A program made the translations under genes and the position numbers. From an uncultured Lentisphaeria bacterium (GTDB lineage: Bacteria; Verrucomicrobiota; Lentisphaeria; Victivallales; UBA1829): a stretch of 64,000 bases of DNA. The notes beneath the pieces are model-generated. The model did not search any database. It was not told the DNA's origin and saw nothing but the letters and a program-made list of their open reading frames with translations. The stretch's first letter is position 1, and each line of letters opens with the position of its first letter. The stretch is taken from positions 1 through 64,000 of the forward strand of contig CAJKAR010000019.1 of assembly GCA_905197955.1 (NCBI GenBank), given 5' to 3'. Positions 51,099 to 60,162 of the stretch are shown one piece after another.

Positions 51099-51443
51099 GT
51101 GAACAAAGTAAAAATCACCGTTCTGAAAACAACATTCGATGCGGAACTTGCAGAAGAATATGGAGCCCAAGGACTCGGCCCCTGCCCGATGCTGAAAGCC
51201 GGTCAGATCTTTTATGCCGATTACGCCAAACCGCAGGGATTCTGCGATGAAGCATGGAAGGCAATCTATCAGTATGTTTTCGCTCTGGCACACGGAAAAG
51301 GTGACGAACTATTCTATTACGGGGACTGGATCCGAGTGCCGGGAGTCGCGATCTGCAGCTGCAACGACGGACTCCGTCCCGTAATCTTCAAGCTGGAGGC
51401 AACCGATATCCCATCCACTCTCAATTATACACCCGTCCGCTGA
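51099..51443 (+). CDS. TIGR04076-family small protein (GTG start)
   Basis: The 114-residue product matches the TIGR04076 family, with KVKITVLKTTFDAELAEEYG, GPCPMLKAGQ, GFCDEAWKAIYQYVFAL and GVAICSCNDGLRPVIFKLEA. Conserved Cys residues suggest metal or redox chemistry, but the function is unknown. A GTG start at 51099 after GAAAGGA is chosen because homology begins there; an ATG frame at 51018 would overlap the chelatase gene. It is convergent with marC, with 1 nt between them. Confidence 0.8.
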   Translation: MNKVKITVLKTTFDAELAEEYGAQGLGPCPMLKAGQIFYADYAKPQGFCDEAWKAIYQYVFALAHGKGDELFYYGDWIRVPGVAICSCNDGLRPVIFKLEATDIPSTLNYTPVR

Positions 51444-51444
51444 T

Positions 51445-52047
51445 TCAGCCCAGAGTGTTCTTGACTCCTTCCAGAATCATTTTCGCGGCGATGGCGGAAA
51501 GGAAAAGCCCGGTCAGCTTTGTAATGATCGCGATGCCGTCTTTTTTGAAAACGCGCTCCGCATGAACACCTGCGGCAAGAAGCGCCGTCAGAGCCGCTAC
51601 GGCAATCAGAAGAGCGGATAAATTTGAAACCGTCGACCAGAGACCTCCACGTTCCAGACCGATAATGATGAGTCCAGCCGTAGTGCCGGGACCGACCGCC
51701 ATCGGAATTGCAATCGGAACCACGGCAATTCCGCTCCCTCCTGTATGCCCCTCCCGTTTCGATCTCGTGCGCGCATCTCCCCAGACAAGTGAAATGGCAC
51801 AGATCATCAGAATCGTTCCTCCACCAACCTTGAACAGATCTATATTGATGTCCAGCAAGGAAAATATGATGTTGCCGCTGAAAAACAGAATAATCCCGGC
51901 AACCAGTACCGCAATGCCGCTCTTCAAGCCGACTTCCATGCGCTGACGCGGCGTGCAGTCCGATGTCAACGATAAAAAAGTCGACAGGACCGCAAACGGA
52001 TTCAAAAGAATCAATATTTTCAAGGATGTTACAAAAAATGTTTCCAT
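51445..52047 (-). CDS. MarC-family integral membrane protein
   Basis: The 200-residue product has six membrane helices and the MarC blocks LILLNPFAVLSTFLSL, VGGGTILMICAISLVWG and PIAIPMAVGPGTTAGLIII. The family has no firm function. The start at 52047 follows GGAGG; an upstream ATG at 52110 is less likely. It is divergent from the XRE-cupin regulator and shares its control region. Confidence 0.88.
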   Translation of the reverse strand: METFFVTSLKILILLNPFAVLSTFLSLTSDCTPRQRMEVGLKSGIAVLVAGIILFFSGNIIFSLLDINIDLFKVGGGTILMICAISLVWGDARTRSKREGHTGGSGIAVVPIAIPMAVGPGTTAGLIIIGLERGGLWSTVSNLSALLIAVAALTALLAAGVHAERVFKKDGIAIITKLTGLFLSAIAAKMILEGVKNTLG

Positions 52048-52102
52048 GCTTGACCTCCTGCCGCTCTTTTTTTCCTGTTTTTTCCGAAAAATGTTTGATA
52101 TC

Positions 52103-52146
52103 ATAAACAACGTTTATTATATTACTCCATAAAAAAGAAAAGTCAA
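52103..52146 (-). promoter_or_regulatory. marC promoter with inverted repeat
   Basis: On the minus strand TATAAT (52121-52116) has TTGACT (52146-52141) upstream at 19 bp. An inverted repeat, ATAAAC-AAC-GTTTAT (52103-52117), overlaps the -10 and reaches the start of transcription. It could bind the divergent XRE-cupin regulator. Confidence 0.45.
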
Positions 52147-52183
52147 ACGATTTTTTAAATATATTTTACAAAAGGTTATTATA

Positions 52184-52774
52184 ATGAACAAATCAAATGC
52201 GATTCCGGATGTTCCGGCGATTGGAGCGAATCTGCACAAAGAGCGAAGACGCCGTCAGCTTTCACTGGCGGAACTGGCGGCATCCAGCGGAATTTCAAAG
52301 GCAATGCTCTCTCAGATCGAAAGCGACAAAGTCAATCCGACAATCGCCACCATGTGGAAAATCGCACACGCTCTGAATATCGAACTGGAGACTCTGATTT
52401 CCGGAGAAGCTGCCCGAAAAAGAAAATTCGAAGTTGTTAGAAAAGCGGATATTGTTTCCCTTTCCACGGATCGCTCGGGAGCCGTCTTCCATGTACTCTC
52501 GCCGAGTTCCATGGCGGAGGATCTGGAGCTCTACCGTCTCGAAATGGAACCGGGATGCATTCATCGTTCCCAGGCACACGCCAAGGGAACCGAAGAGTTT
52601 TTGAATCTGCTGGAAGGACGGGTGAAAATCTCTGCCGGAGAGGTCTCCGCAATCCTCGAAAAAGGGGACTTCATCATGTTCCAGAGCGATGTCGATCATG
52701 CCATCGAAAACCTTGCCGAAACAAAAGCCGATTTATTCATGGTTGTCCGCTTCATCCGGAATGAACAACGCTAA
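52184..52774 (+). CDS. XRE-family regulator with cupin domain
   Basis: The 196-residue product has an N-terminal Cro/CI helix-turn-helix (about 12-70, LAASSGISKAMLSQIESDKV) and a C-terminal cupin_2 domain (about 105-190) with EPGCIHRSQAHAKGTEE. Such proteins often sense small metabolites such as amino acids or polyamines; the ligand is unknown. AAAGG precedes the ATG. It is divergent from marC and may regulate it. Confidence 0.87.
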   Translation: MNKSNAIPDVPAIGANLHKERRRRQLSLAELAASSGISKAMLSQIESDKVNPTIATMWKIAHALNIELETLISGEAARKRKFEVVRKADIVSLSTDRSGAVFHVLSPSSMAEDLELYRLEMEPGCIHRSQAHAKGTEEFLNLLEGRVKISAGEVSAILEKGDFIMFQSDVDHAIENLAETKADLFMVVRFIRNEQR

Positions 52775-52797
52775 GAAAAATCCTTAAAAATTTACGG

Positions 52798-52817
52798 AAA
52801 AATGCGCAGGCATTTTT
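52798..52817 (+). terminator. Intrinsic terminator of the XRE-cupin gene
   Basis: An 8-bp stem (AAAAATGC, 52798-52805, with GCATTTTT, 52810-52817) and a four-base loop end in a U tract, 24 nt past the stop. Confidence 0.75.
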
Positions 52818-53001
52818 CTCGGGTCAAGGACGATGTCCTTGTCGCGGTCCAGCGGCGAGACGCTGGCCGTGCAACGCACGGAATCTTCATAAAAAAGAAA
52901 AAATGCGAGAGAAGCAAACCGCTTTGAAAAGCGGTTCTTCTCCTCTCGCGCTCTCCACTTTCCCTAAACTTTTCCACCGCCTTTGCGTTTCTCGCAAAGG
53001 C
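52818..53001. other. Hairpin-dense intergenic stretch
   Basis: Four further inverted repeats lie close together. They are AAGGAC/GTCCTT near 52827, CCAGCG/CGCTGG near 52850, a long nested hairpin at 52905-52949 with inner AACCGCTT/AAGCGGTT and outer GCGAGAG/CTCTCGC, and GCCTTTGCG/CGCAAAGGC at 52979-53001. No reading frame looks real. It could be a small RNA, a decayed repeat element or a tandem of processing sites. Confidence 0.5.
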
Positions 53002-53014
53002 TCAAAAATAGAAA

Positions 53015-53053
53015 TAAAAAGGCCCCTGATTCAGCAACAGGAATCAGAGGCCT
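53015..53053 (-). terminator. Intrinsic terminator of the permease gene
   Basis: On the minus strand, GGCCTCTGATT (53052-53042) pairs with AATCAGGGGCC (53031-53021), followed by TTTTT. It lies 23 nt past the permease stop. Confidence 0.85.
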
Positions 53054-53075
53054 ATCGTTTTTCATCCGGCGTATT

Positions 53076-54638
53076 TTACAAGGCAAAATAGCGGATGGTT
53101 ATGTAGATAGAGGAGAGGATCAGTGCATAAATCGTGACCGGCACACCATACATGGCGAAGCGCTTGAAGGAGATCTGCTCGCCAGCCTGCTGAGCCAGTC
53201 CGACCACCACCAGATTCGCCGCAGCACCGAACAGCGTGAAGTTACCGCCGAGACAGAGCGCCAGCGCCACACCCCACCACATAAGATGCTCCAGCGGAAC
53301 ATTGCCCTGAAATACAGGAACCGTCTTCATGAATGCCATGATGATCGTAACCGCAACCGCAGTAAACGAAACATTGTTGATGATGGCCACCGCCAGTCCG
53401 CAGATCCACATCATGGTCAGAATAATCAGCAGAGGATGCCAGGAAGCCGTAAAGTGAAGATAACTGCCCAGTTTCTCCATAACCCCTGCATAATCAGCCC
53501 CCTGCACAATGATGAACAATCCCATGAAGAAGAAGAGGGTTCCCCATTCGATTTTCTCCAGCATCTGATCCACATTCACCTTGCAGATCGTCAGACAAAG
53601 CGCCGCACCGGTCATGGCAACAACACTCGGCTGAATTCCGAACACACCGTGAACAAGAAAACCAACAATAGTCAGCAGCATGACAATTCCGGCTTTTTTC
53701 AGAGTGACCGGATCGGTAATGGAAGTTTTCTCATCCATTTCCATGATCTTGGCTCTCTGCTCCACCGTGACCGTCATGTGCTTGCTGTAGTGGAAATAGA
53801 GGAACGCACAGTACCCAAGCAGAAGCAGCACAATGAACGGAGCCAGATTAATCAGGAACGCCATGAAGTTGAGTCCGACCATGGAACCGATCAGCAGGTT
53901 CGGCGGATCACCGATCAGGGTTGCCGTACCGCCGATGTTCGATGCCATCGTCTCGGCAAGAATAAACGGCACGGGAGAGACTTTCATCTGCGAGGAGACA
54001 ACAAAGGTTACAGGCACCACAAGGAGAACTGTCGTCACATTGTCAAGGAAGGCGGAGAGAAACGCCGTTGCCAGGACCAGAAGGATCATGGTCCGCGCGG
54101 GCTGTCCTTTCGCAAATTTGACCGATTTGATCGCAATGTACTGGAAAAGTCCTGTTTTACTCAGGATATTGACCATGACCATCATACCGGCAAGAGTGAA
54201 AATCACGTCGAAGTTCACATACTTGGAATAGCTGTCGAGCTTTTCATATTTCTCGACCGTCTCCAGCTCCGCTGATTTCACCGCATTGCTGATCTGCTTC
54301 GGAGTTTCCGGAAGTTTGACCGCTTTTCCGGTTTCAGCCGCTTTTTCCACTTTCATGGTAACAGCGGCAGGCGCACCTTTGGCAGGATCCGGCGTCTGCG
54401 GAGCAGATTCTTCGTGATGCCCAACCGGAAGCACGAAGAGAAGCATCAGCGCGGAACCGACCAGCACCGCAGCCGTTTTATGAATTTTTTCCGTGGCAAT
54501 CAGAACGAATGTGGCGACAAAAATAATCGCAGCCGCCCAGAAACGGAACGTGGAATCGGCTCCATCCGCGGAAGCCAGCAGGGGAGAGAGTGTTTCAAAC
54601 AGATTTTGCTGCATAAAAAAAGTCGTAAGGCAGGACAT
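53076..54638 (-). CDS. ArsB/NhaD-family ion permease
   Basis: The 520-residue product has about eleven membrane helices in the ion-transporter superfamily layout. It includes LSAFLDNVTTVLLVVPVTF and ASNIGGTATLIGDPPNLLIG in the first half, and AIINNVSFTAVAVTIIM plus CLGGNFTLFGAAANLVVVG in the second half. This is NhaD/ArsB-type architecture. A Pro/Glu/Lys-rich insert (about 70-130) is unusual. The ion cannot be told from sequence; Na+/H+ exchange or anion transport are the main options. The gene starts 6 nt after the PTS-IIA/CBS gene, so they form one operon. Confidence 0.88.
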   Translation of the reverse strand: MSCLTTFFMQQNLFETLSPLLASADGADSTFRFWAAAIIFVATFVLIATEKIHKTAAVLVGSALMLLFVLPVGHHEESAPQTPDPAKGAPAAVTMKVEKAAETGKAVKLPETPKQISNAVKSAELETVEKYEKLDSYSKYVNFDVIFTLAGMMVMVNILSKTGLFQYIAIKSVKFAKGQPARTMILLVLATAFLSAFLDNVTTVLLVVPVTFVVSSQMKVSPVPFILAETMASNIGGTATLIGDPPNLLIGSMVGLNFMAFLINLAPFIVLLLLGYCAFLYFHYSKHMTVTVEQRAKIMEMDEKTSITDPVTLKKAGIVMLLTIVGFLVHGVFGIQPSVVAMTGAALCLTICKVNVDQMLEKIEWGTLFFFMGLFIIVQGADYAGVMEKLGSYLHFTASWHPLLIILTMMWICGLAVAIINNVSFTAVAVTIIMAFMKTVPVFQGNVPLEHLMWWGVALALCLGGNFTLFGAAANLVVVGLAQQAGEQISFKRFAMYGVPVTIYALILSSIYITIRYFAL

Positions 54639-54644
54639 AATTGC

Positions 54645-55559
54645 TTAACCTCGGAGTACATTGGTTACCAGTTCGATATAAGTGATGATGCCGCAGAGTT
54701 TCTGCTGCTTGTCAACAACCATCAGGGAGGGGAGAGAATTCTTGACGATATTGACTGTCAACTGGAACAGCGGTACATCCGGAGAAATCGTATGCTTTGG
54801 AACACTCATCACGTCCTTCACGAGCAGTTTCCGTTCCTCTTTCAGGAGATTTTCAAACGGTTCAAACTGATTCAGGAACGTCAGGTTCTCCAGCATCATA
54901 ATGTATTCCGGAATGGCTCTCCGGACGATGGCTTCGCAGGAAATCACTCCTTTCAGAATACCATTTTCATCGAGAACGGGGATTTCCATGCGCTGCTCCT
55001 CGGAAAGAGCATCCAGAGCGGAACTCAGGGTATCTTCCGGCCGGACAAAACGCGGATTTTTCAGCATGACATCTTCCGCAGTCAGCGTATGTTTCACCTC
55101 CACCCGATCCTGAGTGAGAATATCCAGAAAATCCTTCGGGGAACCGGAAGCGATCAGCTTGTCCAAAGCTCCGGGATTCGAAAGGAAGTATTTGGAAAAC
55201 GCCGCAAGAGATTTCAGATAAATAACAGAAGTGGTCTCGGAAATCATGCAGCAGACAATCAGTTTTGTCGGGGTCTTGTCATCCGGCTTCAGCTTGACCG
55301 GATTCTTCAGGATGCCGATTCCAATATCGAGGTCCTGCAGATCAGGATGACGCATGTGCGGAAATGCAAAACCGCTGTCGTAAATGATGCCGTAGGCGTC
55401 TTCGCGATCCATCATTTCCTTGGCAGCTTCCGCCGGGGGAACCGGCAGTTTGACCATCTTCGACATTTTCGTCAGAAGATTCGTGTAGAGTTCGGAGCGA
55501 TCCGCTCCCTCGAGATTGAAAAAGATCAGGCTCTGGTTCAAAAGCGATGACAGTTTCAT
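54645..55559 (-). CDS. PTS EIIA (type 2)-like protein fused to a CBS pair
   Basis: The 304-residue product has an N-terminal EIIA-Fru/Ntr-like domain (about 1-150) with a likely phosphorylatable His68 in FAFPHMRHP, and two CBS motifs (about 160-215 and 245-300). No EIIB or EIIC domain is present. Directly upstream of an NhaD/ArsB permease, it is best read as a regulatory subunit. It would respond to PTS phosphate and to an adenine nucleotide bound by the CBS pair. That regulatory role is an inference. Confidence 0.82.
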   Translation of the reverse strand: MKLSSLLNQSLIFFNLEGADRSELYTNLLTKMSKMVKLPVPPAEAAKEMMDREDAYGIIYDSGFAFPHMRHPDLQDLDIGIGILKNPVKLKPDDKTPTKLIVCCMISETTSVIYLKSLAAFSKYFLSNPGALDKLIASGSPKDFLDILTQDRVEVKHTLTAEDVMLKNPRFVRPEDTLSSALDALSEEQRMEIPVLDENGILKGVISCEAIVRRAIPEYIMMLENLTFLNQFEPFENLLKEERKLLVKDVMSVPKHTISPDVPLFQLTVNIVKNSLPSLMVVDKQQKLCGIITYIELVTNVLRG

Positions 55560-55603
55560 TTCTATCTCCCGGGTTAAAGGTTACTCAATATAAATTGAGG
55601 CGT

Positions 55604-55625
55604 CGGAACGGTTGAGTCCGTTCCG
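55604..55625. other. Hairpin between trpS and the PTS-IIA gene
   Basis: An 8-bp stem (CGGAACGG, 55604-55611, with CCGTTCCG, 55618-55625) has a six-base loop. It could be the 3' end of the ileS-trpS transcript. A second small repeat, CTCAAT/ATTGAG (55584-55599), lies nearer the PTS-IIA gene. Confidence 0.45.
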
Positions 55626-55650
55626 GCTCCTGTAAAAGAGAAGAGCAGTC

Positions 55651-56619
55651 TTATGCCAGACCAACCCGTTCCCGTACTGTTTTCATTGTCTTGACTGCTT
55701 CCGCACGGGCCTTTTCCGCTCCGGCTTTCAGGACGCTGTGCACATAGCCAGGATCCGCGAGCAGTTCCTCTCTCCGCTTGCGCATGGGAGCAAAAAATTC
55801 CATATACGCTTCGAAAAGAGCCTGTTTGGCATGTCCGTATCCGTAATTTCCCGCCAGATACCGGGCACGCATCTCCTCCACCTGCGCAGGCGAGGCAAAC
55901 AGTTTATATAGCTGGAAGACACTGCAGGTATCGGGATCCTTCGGCTCCTCCATGCCTTTTGAATCGGTTTTGATCGACATGAATTTCTTCCGTGCCGCCT
56001 TTTCCGTCTCAAAGAAAATCTCAATGGTGTTGTTGTAGCTCTTGGACATCTTCTGTCCGTCAAGTCCGGGAATCACAGCAACACTCTCGGAGATCTTCTC
56101 TTCCGGAATGACAAACGTGTCCCCATACGTCTGGTTGAACTTGATCGCAATGTCGCGCGTCATCTCCAGATGTTGCTTCTGGTCTTTTCCGACCGGAACC
56201 AGATTCGACTGGTAGATCAGAATATCCGACGCCATCAGCACCGGATACGAAAAAAGTCCATTGTTCGGCGTAAAACCTTTTGCAATCTTGTCCTTGTAGC
56301 TGTGCGCACGTTCCAGAAAACCAAGTCCGACAATATTGTTCAGAATCCAGGTGAGTTCGCACACTTCCGGCACATCCGACTGCCGGAAGAACACCGTCTT
56401 CTCCGGATCAATTCCGCAGGCGAGAAAATCGACCGCAAGACGCATGATCCGGGATCGGAGATCCTCCGGCTTCGGATTCGTGGTCAGTGAGTGGTAATCC
56501 GCAATGAACAGATAATCCTCACCCTCGTTCTGAAGGTCGATGCACTGCTTCATCGCTCCAAAATAATTTCCGATGTGCGGAATGCCCGATGGCTGGATTC
56601 CGGAAAGAATTCTTTTCAT
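55651..56619 (-). CDS. trpS: Tryptophanyl-tRNA synthetase
   Basis: The 322-residue product has the class I signatures HIGN (in GIPHIGNYFG) and KMSKS (in LDGQKMSKSYNN), along with normal TrpS length. It charges tRNA-Trp. It lies 53 nt after ileS and is likely transcribed with it. The ATG is preceded by a weak ribosome site. Confidence 0.96.
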   Translation of the reverse strand: MKRILSGIQPSGIPHIGNYFGAMKQCIDLQNEGEDYLFIADYHSLTTNPKPEDLRSRIMRLAVDFLACGIDPEKTVFFRQSDVPEVCELTWILNNIVGLGFLERAHSYKDKIAKGFTPNNGLFSYPVLMASDILIYQSNLVPVGKDQKQHLEMTRDIAIKFNQTYGDTFVIPEEKISESVAVIPGLDGQKMSKSYNNTIEIFFETEKAARKKFMSIKTDSKGMEEPKDPDTCSVFQLYKLFASPAQVEEMRARYLAGNYGYGHAKQALFEAYMEFFAPMRKRREELLADPGYVHSVLKAGAEKARAEAVKTMKTVRERVGLA

Positions 56620-56672
56620 GTTAGAACCTTCATTCTGTTGAATGAGGGACGGGAAAAATTTCCCGTCCGCCG

Positions 56673-59600
56673 TTATTTTTTCAATGCAATCCGGCAGGAG
56701 TGTCCGTTCAGGTCGCAGTCCGAGGCAAGCAGAGAATCCGCAACTTCTCCTTTTTCAACCGTTTCCGCCAGTGTTTCCGTGCAGATGTAGGTACGGAAGG
56801 CATTCAGAGCCTCTTCCACCGCCGCATCGGAAACATAGTGAAGCGTGATCCGGTCCGAAACTTCCAGATTTGCCTCTTTACGCATATTCTGCACTTTGCT
56901 GACAAATTCACGGGCAATGCCTTCCTGAATCAGTTCCGGAGTCAGAGCCGTATCAAGCGCAAGCGTAATGCCATGTTCCGTGGCAACGGTCACGCCCTCT
57001 TTCTCGGCGCGGTTGACGCAGAGATCCTGCACGGTCAGCGCGATTTTTCCATCCGGAAGCTCCAGATCGACCGTTCCGCCCTGTTCCATCGTCCGGATTT
57101 CCGCCGGGGAAAGCCGGGCGATCAGCGCCGCAGCCTGTTTCATCCGCGCTCCGAGCTTCGGCCCGAGCACTTTGAAGTTGGCTTTCGCGGAAAGATCCAC
57201 AAGTCCGTCGTCGGAATCCTGAACAACGATCTGTTTGACGTTCAGTTCCTCGGAGATGATGTCGGATGTTTCCGAGAGCATCTTCCGCACTTCCGGATCG
57301 GCGGCAACCAGGATCGCTTTCGAAAGCGGCTGGCGGATCTTCAGATTCTTCTGCGTCCGCAGGAAACGGCCGAGCGAAACCGCGTTCATGGTGCTCTCCA
57401 TCTGCTTGTCGAGATAGGGATCGCGCCGATGAGTATCGGACTCCGGATAGTCGCAGAGATGAACCGATTCCGGCATATCCTCCGTCCGCAGTCCCCGGTA
57501 GATCACTTCGGTGATGTACGGAATGAACGGCGCCGCGCATTTCGTAAAGGTAATCAGCACATAATAAAGGGTGGAATAGGCATCCAGCTTGTCATTGTCG
57601 TTCTGGCTCTTCCAGAAGCGCCGGCGGCTCCGGCGGATGTACCAGTTGGTCAGGTCTTCCACAAACTTTTCAAAACGGTTTGCCGCCTTCTGGAGGTGAT
57701 AGGTGTCCATCGCCTCGCGAATCTCCGTGACCATATCCGCCAGAGAAGAGAGAATCCAGCGGTCCAGCGGATTTGCCGGGTGTTCCGGTGCTTTGAGTCC
57801 GCCTTTCGGGGGCTCCCAGTTGTCCACGTTCGCGTAGGTGGTGAAGAAGCTGTACGAGTTCCAGATCGGCAGCATCACGCCGCGCAGGACCTCTTTGATT
57901 CCTTCCTCCGAAAAGCGCAGGTCCTCGGCCCGGACCACGGGAGAACCAAGCAGGAACAGACGCAGAGCATCGGCTCCGTAGGTGTTGACCACATACATCG
58001 GATCCGGATAGTTCTTTTTGCGCTTGGACATCTTCTGTCCGTCTTCGGCAAGAATCATGCCGTTGACGACCACATGTTTTGCAGGAGGCTGTCCGAAAAG
58101 CGCGGAAGAAAGAACCGTCAGAGTATAGAACCATCCGCGGGTCTGATCCTGACCTTCCGCAATGAAGTCGGCGGGGAAATTCGCCTCGAATCTCTCCTTG
58201 TTCGCAAACGGATAGTGTTTCTGCGCATACGGCATGGATCCGCTTTCGAACCAGCAGTCGAGCACTTCCGGAACACGCTTCAGAATGGTGCCGTTTGCGG
58301 TTTTGATCTCCACATTGTCAACGTAATGCTTGTGAATATCCTCGAATTTCCGCCCGGTGAGCTGTTCGAGTTCCGCAACGGATCCGACGCAGACCGCTTC
58401 ACCGGTCTCCTTGTTGCGCCAGATCGGCAGCGGACAACCCCAGTAACGGTTGCGACTGATCGCCCAGTCGCGCGCATTCTCCAGCCATTTGCCGAAGCGT
58501 CCTTCCTTGATGTGTTCGGGAACCCAGGACATCTGCGCATTGGAGTTCAGCATCCGCTCCTTGATCCGGTCGATCCGGACAAACCAGGTGGAGACCGCCT
58601 TGTAGATCAGCGGCGAATCGTCGCGCCAGCAGTGCGGATAGTTGTGCTTGATCGTGCCGCGGTGAATGAGTTTGCCCTCTTCTTTCAGACGGCGGATGAT
58701 CTCCTTGTCGGCATCCTTGACATAGATTCCCGCGTAATCGGGGATCTCCTTTGTGAATTTGCACTCGTCGTCGATCGGGCAGACATCCGGAATGTTGTTG
58801 GCTTTTCCGGCGATGGCGTCATCCTCTCCGAATCCCGGCGCGATATGAACGATACCCGTGCCGTCTTCCGTACTGACATAGTCGGCAGTGATGACGCGGA
58901 AAGCTCCCTGCGCCTTTTTGTCTGCGAAATAATCGAAGAGCGGTTCATAGGTCATGCCCTTGAGATCGGAACCTTTGCAGCGTTCGACAATCTCCGGAAG
59001 ATTCTTCTTGTAATACGCGGAAAGACGCGCTTCCGCCATGATGTAGAACTCGTTGCCGTCCTTGACCTTGACGTAGTCGATGTCGGGCCCCGCGGCAAGC
59101 GCCATGTTGGAGGGCAGCGTCCAGGGGGTTGTCGTCCACGCGAGGAAATAGGTGTTCTCCAATCCATCGGCCTTGAACCGGATCGTGATGGCGGGATCAT
59201 CGACTTCCATATAGCCCTGATTCGCCTCGAAGTTGGAAAGCGGCGTAGAACAGCGGGGGCAGTAGGGGAGGATCTTATAGCCCTCGTAGATCAGTCCGGC
59301 ATCCCAGAGCTGCTTGAAAACCCACCAGATGGACTCCATGTAATTGCGGTCCATGGTGCGGTAGCCGTTGCGGAAATCGACCCAGCGGCCCATCCGCTTG
59401 ACGATGGTCTCCCATTCCGCCGTATAGCGGAGAACAATGCCGCGGCAAGCTTCATTGAATTTGTCGATTCCGTAGCTTTCGATCTCCTTCTTGCCGGAGA
59501 GCTTGAGTTCTTTTTCCATCTCGTATTCGACGGGAAGTCCATGACAGTCCCATCCGAAAGTCCGGTCGCAGTACTTTCCGCGCATGGTCTGGTAGCGGGG

Positions 59601-59804
59601 AACGACATCCTTGATGGTTCCGGCGAGAAGATGCCCGTAGTGGGGAAGTCCCGTGGCAAACGGAGGTCCGTCGTAGAAAATAAACTCGGGTGCACCGCGA
59701 CGGTTTTCCCTGGACTTCTCAAATGTATGATTCTCTTCCCAAAACTTCAGCGTCTCTTCCTCCATCGCCGCGAAGTTTGCCTGTCCGGAAACTGGCTTGA
59801 ACAT
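56673..59804 (-). CDS. ileS: Isoleucyl-tRNA synthetase
   Basis: The 1043-residue product has the HIGH-type motif PHYGH (54-58), the KMSKR loop starting at Lys591, and an editing domain between them. The C-terminal anticodon-binding region is long, as in the IleS2-like class found in many environmental bacteria and in eukaryotes. GAGG lies before the ATG. A promoter candidate is upstream, and no T-box leader was seen. Confidence 0.96.
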   Translation of the reverse strand: MFKPVSGQANFAAMEEETLKFWEENHTFEKSRENRRGAPEFIFYDGPPFATGLPHYGHLLAGTIKDVVPRYQTMRGKYCDRTFGWDCHGLPVEYEMEKELKLSGKKEIESYGIDKFNEACRGIVLRYTAEWETIVKRMGRWVDFRNGYRTMDRNYMESIWWVFKQLWDAGLIYEGYKILPYCPRCSTPLSNFEANQGYMEVDDPAITIRFKADGLENTYFLAWTTTPWTLPSNMALAAGPDIDYVKVKDGNEFYIMAEARLSAYYKKNLPEIVERCKGSDLKGMTYEPLFDYFADKKAQGAFRVITADYVSTEDGTGIVHIAPGFGEDDAIAGKANNIPDVCPIDDECKFTKEIPDYAGIYVKDADKEIIRRLKEEGKLIHRGTIKHNYPHCWRDDSPLIYKAVSTWFVRIDRIKERMLNSNAQMSWVPEHIKEGRFGKWLENARDWAISRNRYWGCPLPIWRNKETGEAVCVGSVAELEQLTGRKFEDIHKHYVDNVEIKTANGTILKRVPEVLDCWFESGSMPYAQKHYPFANKERFEANFPADFIAEGQDQTRGWFYTLTVLSSALFGQPPAKHVVVNGMILAEDGQKMSKRKKNYPDPMYVVNTYGADALRLFLLGSPVVRAEDLRFSEEGIKEVLRGVMLPIWNSYSFFTTYANVDNWEPPKGGLKAPEHPANPLDRWILSSLADMVTEIREAMDTYHLQKAANRFEKFVEDLTNWYIRRSRRRFWKSQNDNDKLDAYSTLYYVLITFTKCAAPFIPYITEVIYRGLRTEDMPESVHLCDYPESDTHRRDPYLDKQMESTMNAVSLGRFLRTQKNLKIRQPLSKAILVAADPEVRKMLSETSDIISEELNVKQIVVQDSDDGLVDLSAKANFKVLGPKLGARMKQAAALIARLSPAEIRTMEQGGTVDLELPDGKIALTVQDLCVNRAEKEGVTVATEHGITLALDTALTPELIQEGIAREFVSKVQNMRKEANLEVSDRITLHYVSDAAVEEALNAFRTYICTETLAETVEKGEVADSLLASDCDLNGHSCRIALKK

Positions 59805-59851
59805 AGTGTCCTCATCAATTCACATTGGTTTACGTTTCAGAATACCTTATT

Positions 59852-59880
59852 AATATACATCTTCCCGTTGTATTTTTACA
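59852..59880 (-). promoter_or_regulatory. Possible ileS promoter (TGTAAA-17-TATATT)
   Basis: The minus strand has TGTAAA (59880-59875), 17 bp and TATATT (59857-59852), 47 nt before ileS. The -35 is weak. Confidence 0.35.
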
Positions 59881-59953
59881 GTCTGAAACAGATAATTTTA
59901 CATAAATAAGCGAAAACTCCGGCGTTTCCGGTACAAGAAAACAGATTCCCGGG

Positions 59954-59994
59954 GAAAAAAGAAAAACAGCACCCTATCAAAAGGATGCTGTTTT
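59954..59994 (-). terminator. Intrinsic terminator of the panE-like/GH1 unit
   Basis: On the minus strand a 12-bp stem with one G-T pair (AAAACAGCATCC, 59994-59983, with 59974-59963) is followed by a T-rich run. It lies about 170 nt past the panE-like stop; a further 9-bp hairpin (60095-60103 with 60123-60131) lies between. No gene was recognised in 59995-60162. Confidence 0.65.
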
Positions 59995-60162
59995 CCATGA
60001 GATTTCTCTTCCTGCCGGATTCTTTCCGTGACGGGGCTTCCATGCGGGAGTTCCGCGTCAAGGAGTCCATGCGGGGCTCCATCCGGCAATCTTTCCGACC
60101 GTTGATCCTCACTTCCGCGGGAAACGGTCGGCAGGAGTGTGTGGAGGATGTGTTTAACGGAG

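Noticed and set aside
52983..54275. 430-codon frame antisense to the ion permease
   Set aside because: Rich in His, Arg and Gln with no fold signature; the permease is unambiguous.
59805..59900. T-box riboswitch before ileS
   Set aside because: The leader is about 45 nt and shows no T-box element or specifier stem.
56700..59909. 1069-codon open frame antisense to ileS
   Set aside because: It covers the full reverse of ileS. Its length reflects codon bias, not coding.
59995..60162. Possible small gene between ileS and the panE-like gene
   Set aside because: Frames on both strands lack start signals and run into panE. The stretch has only hairpins.
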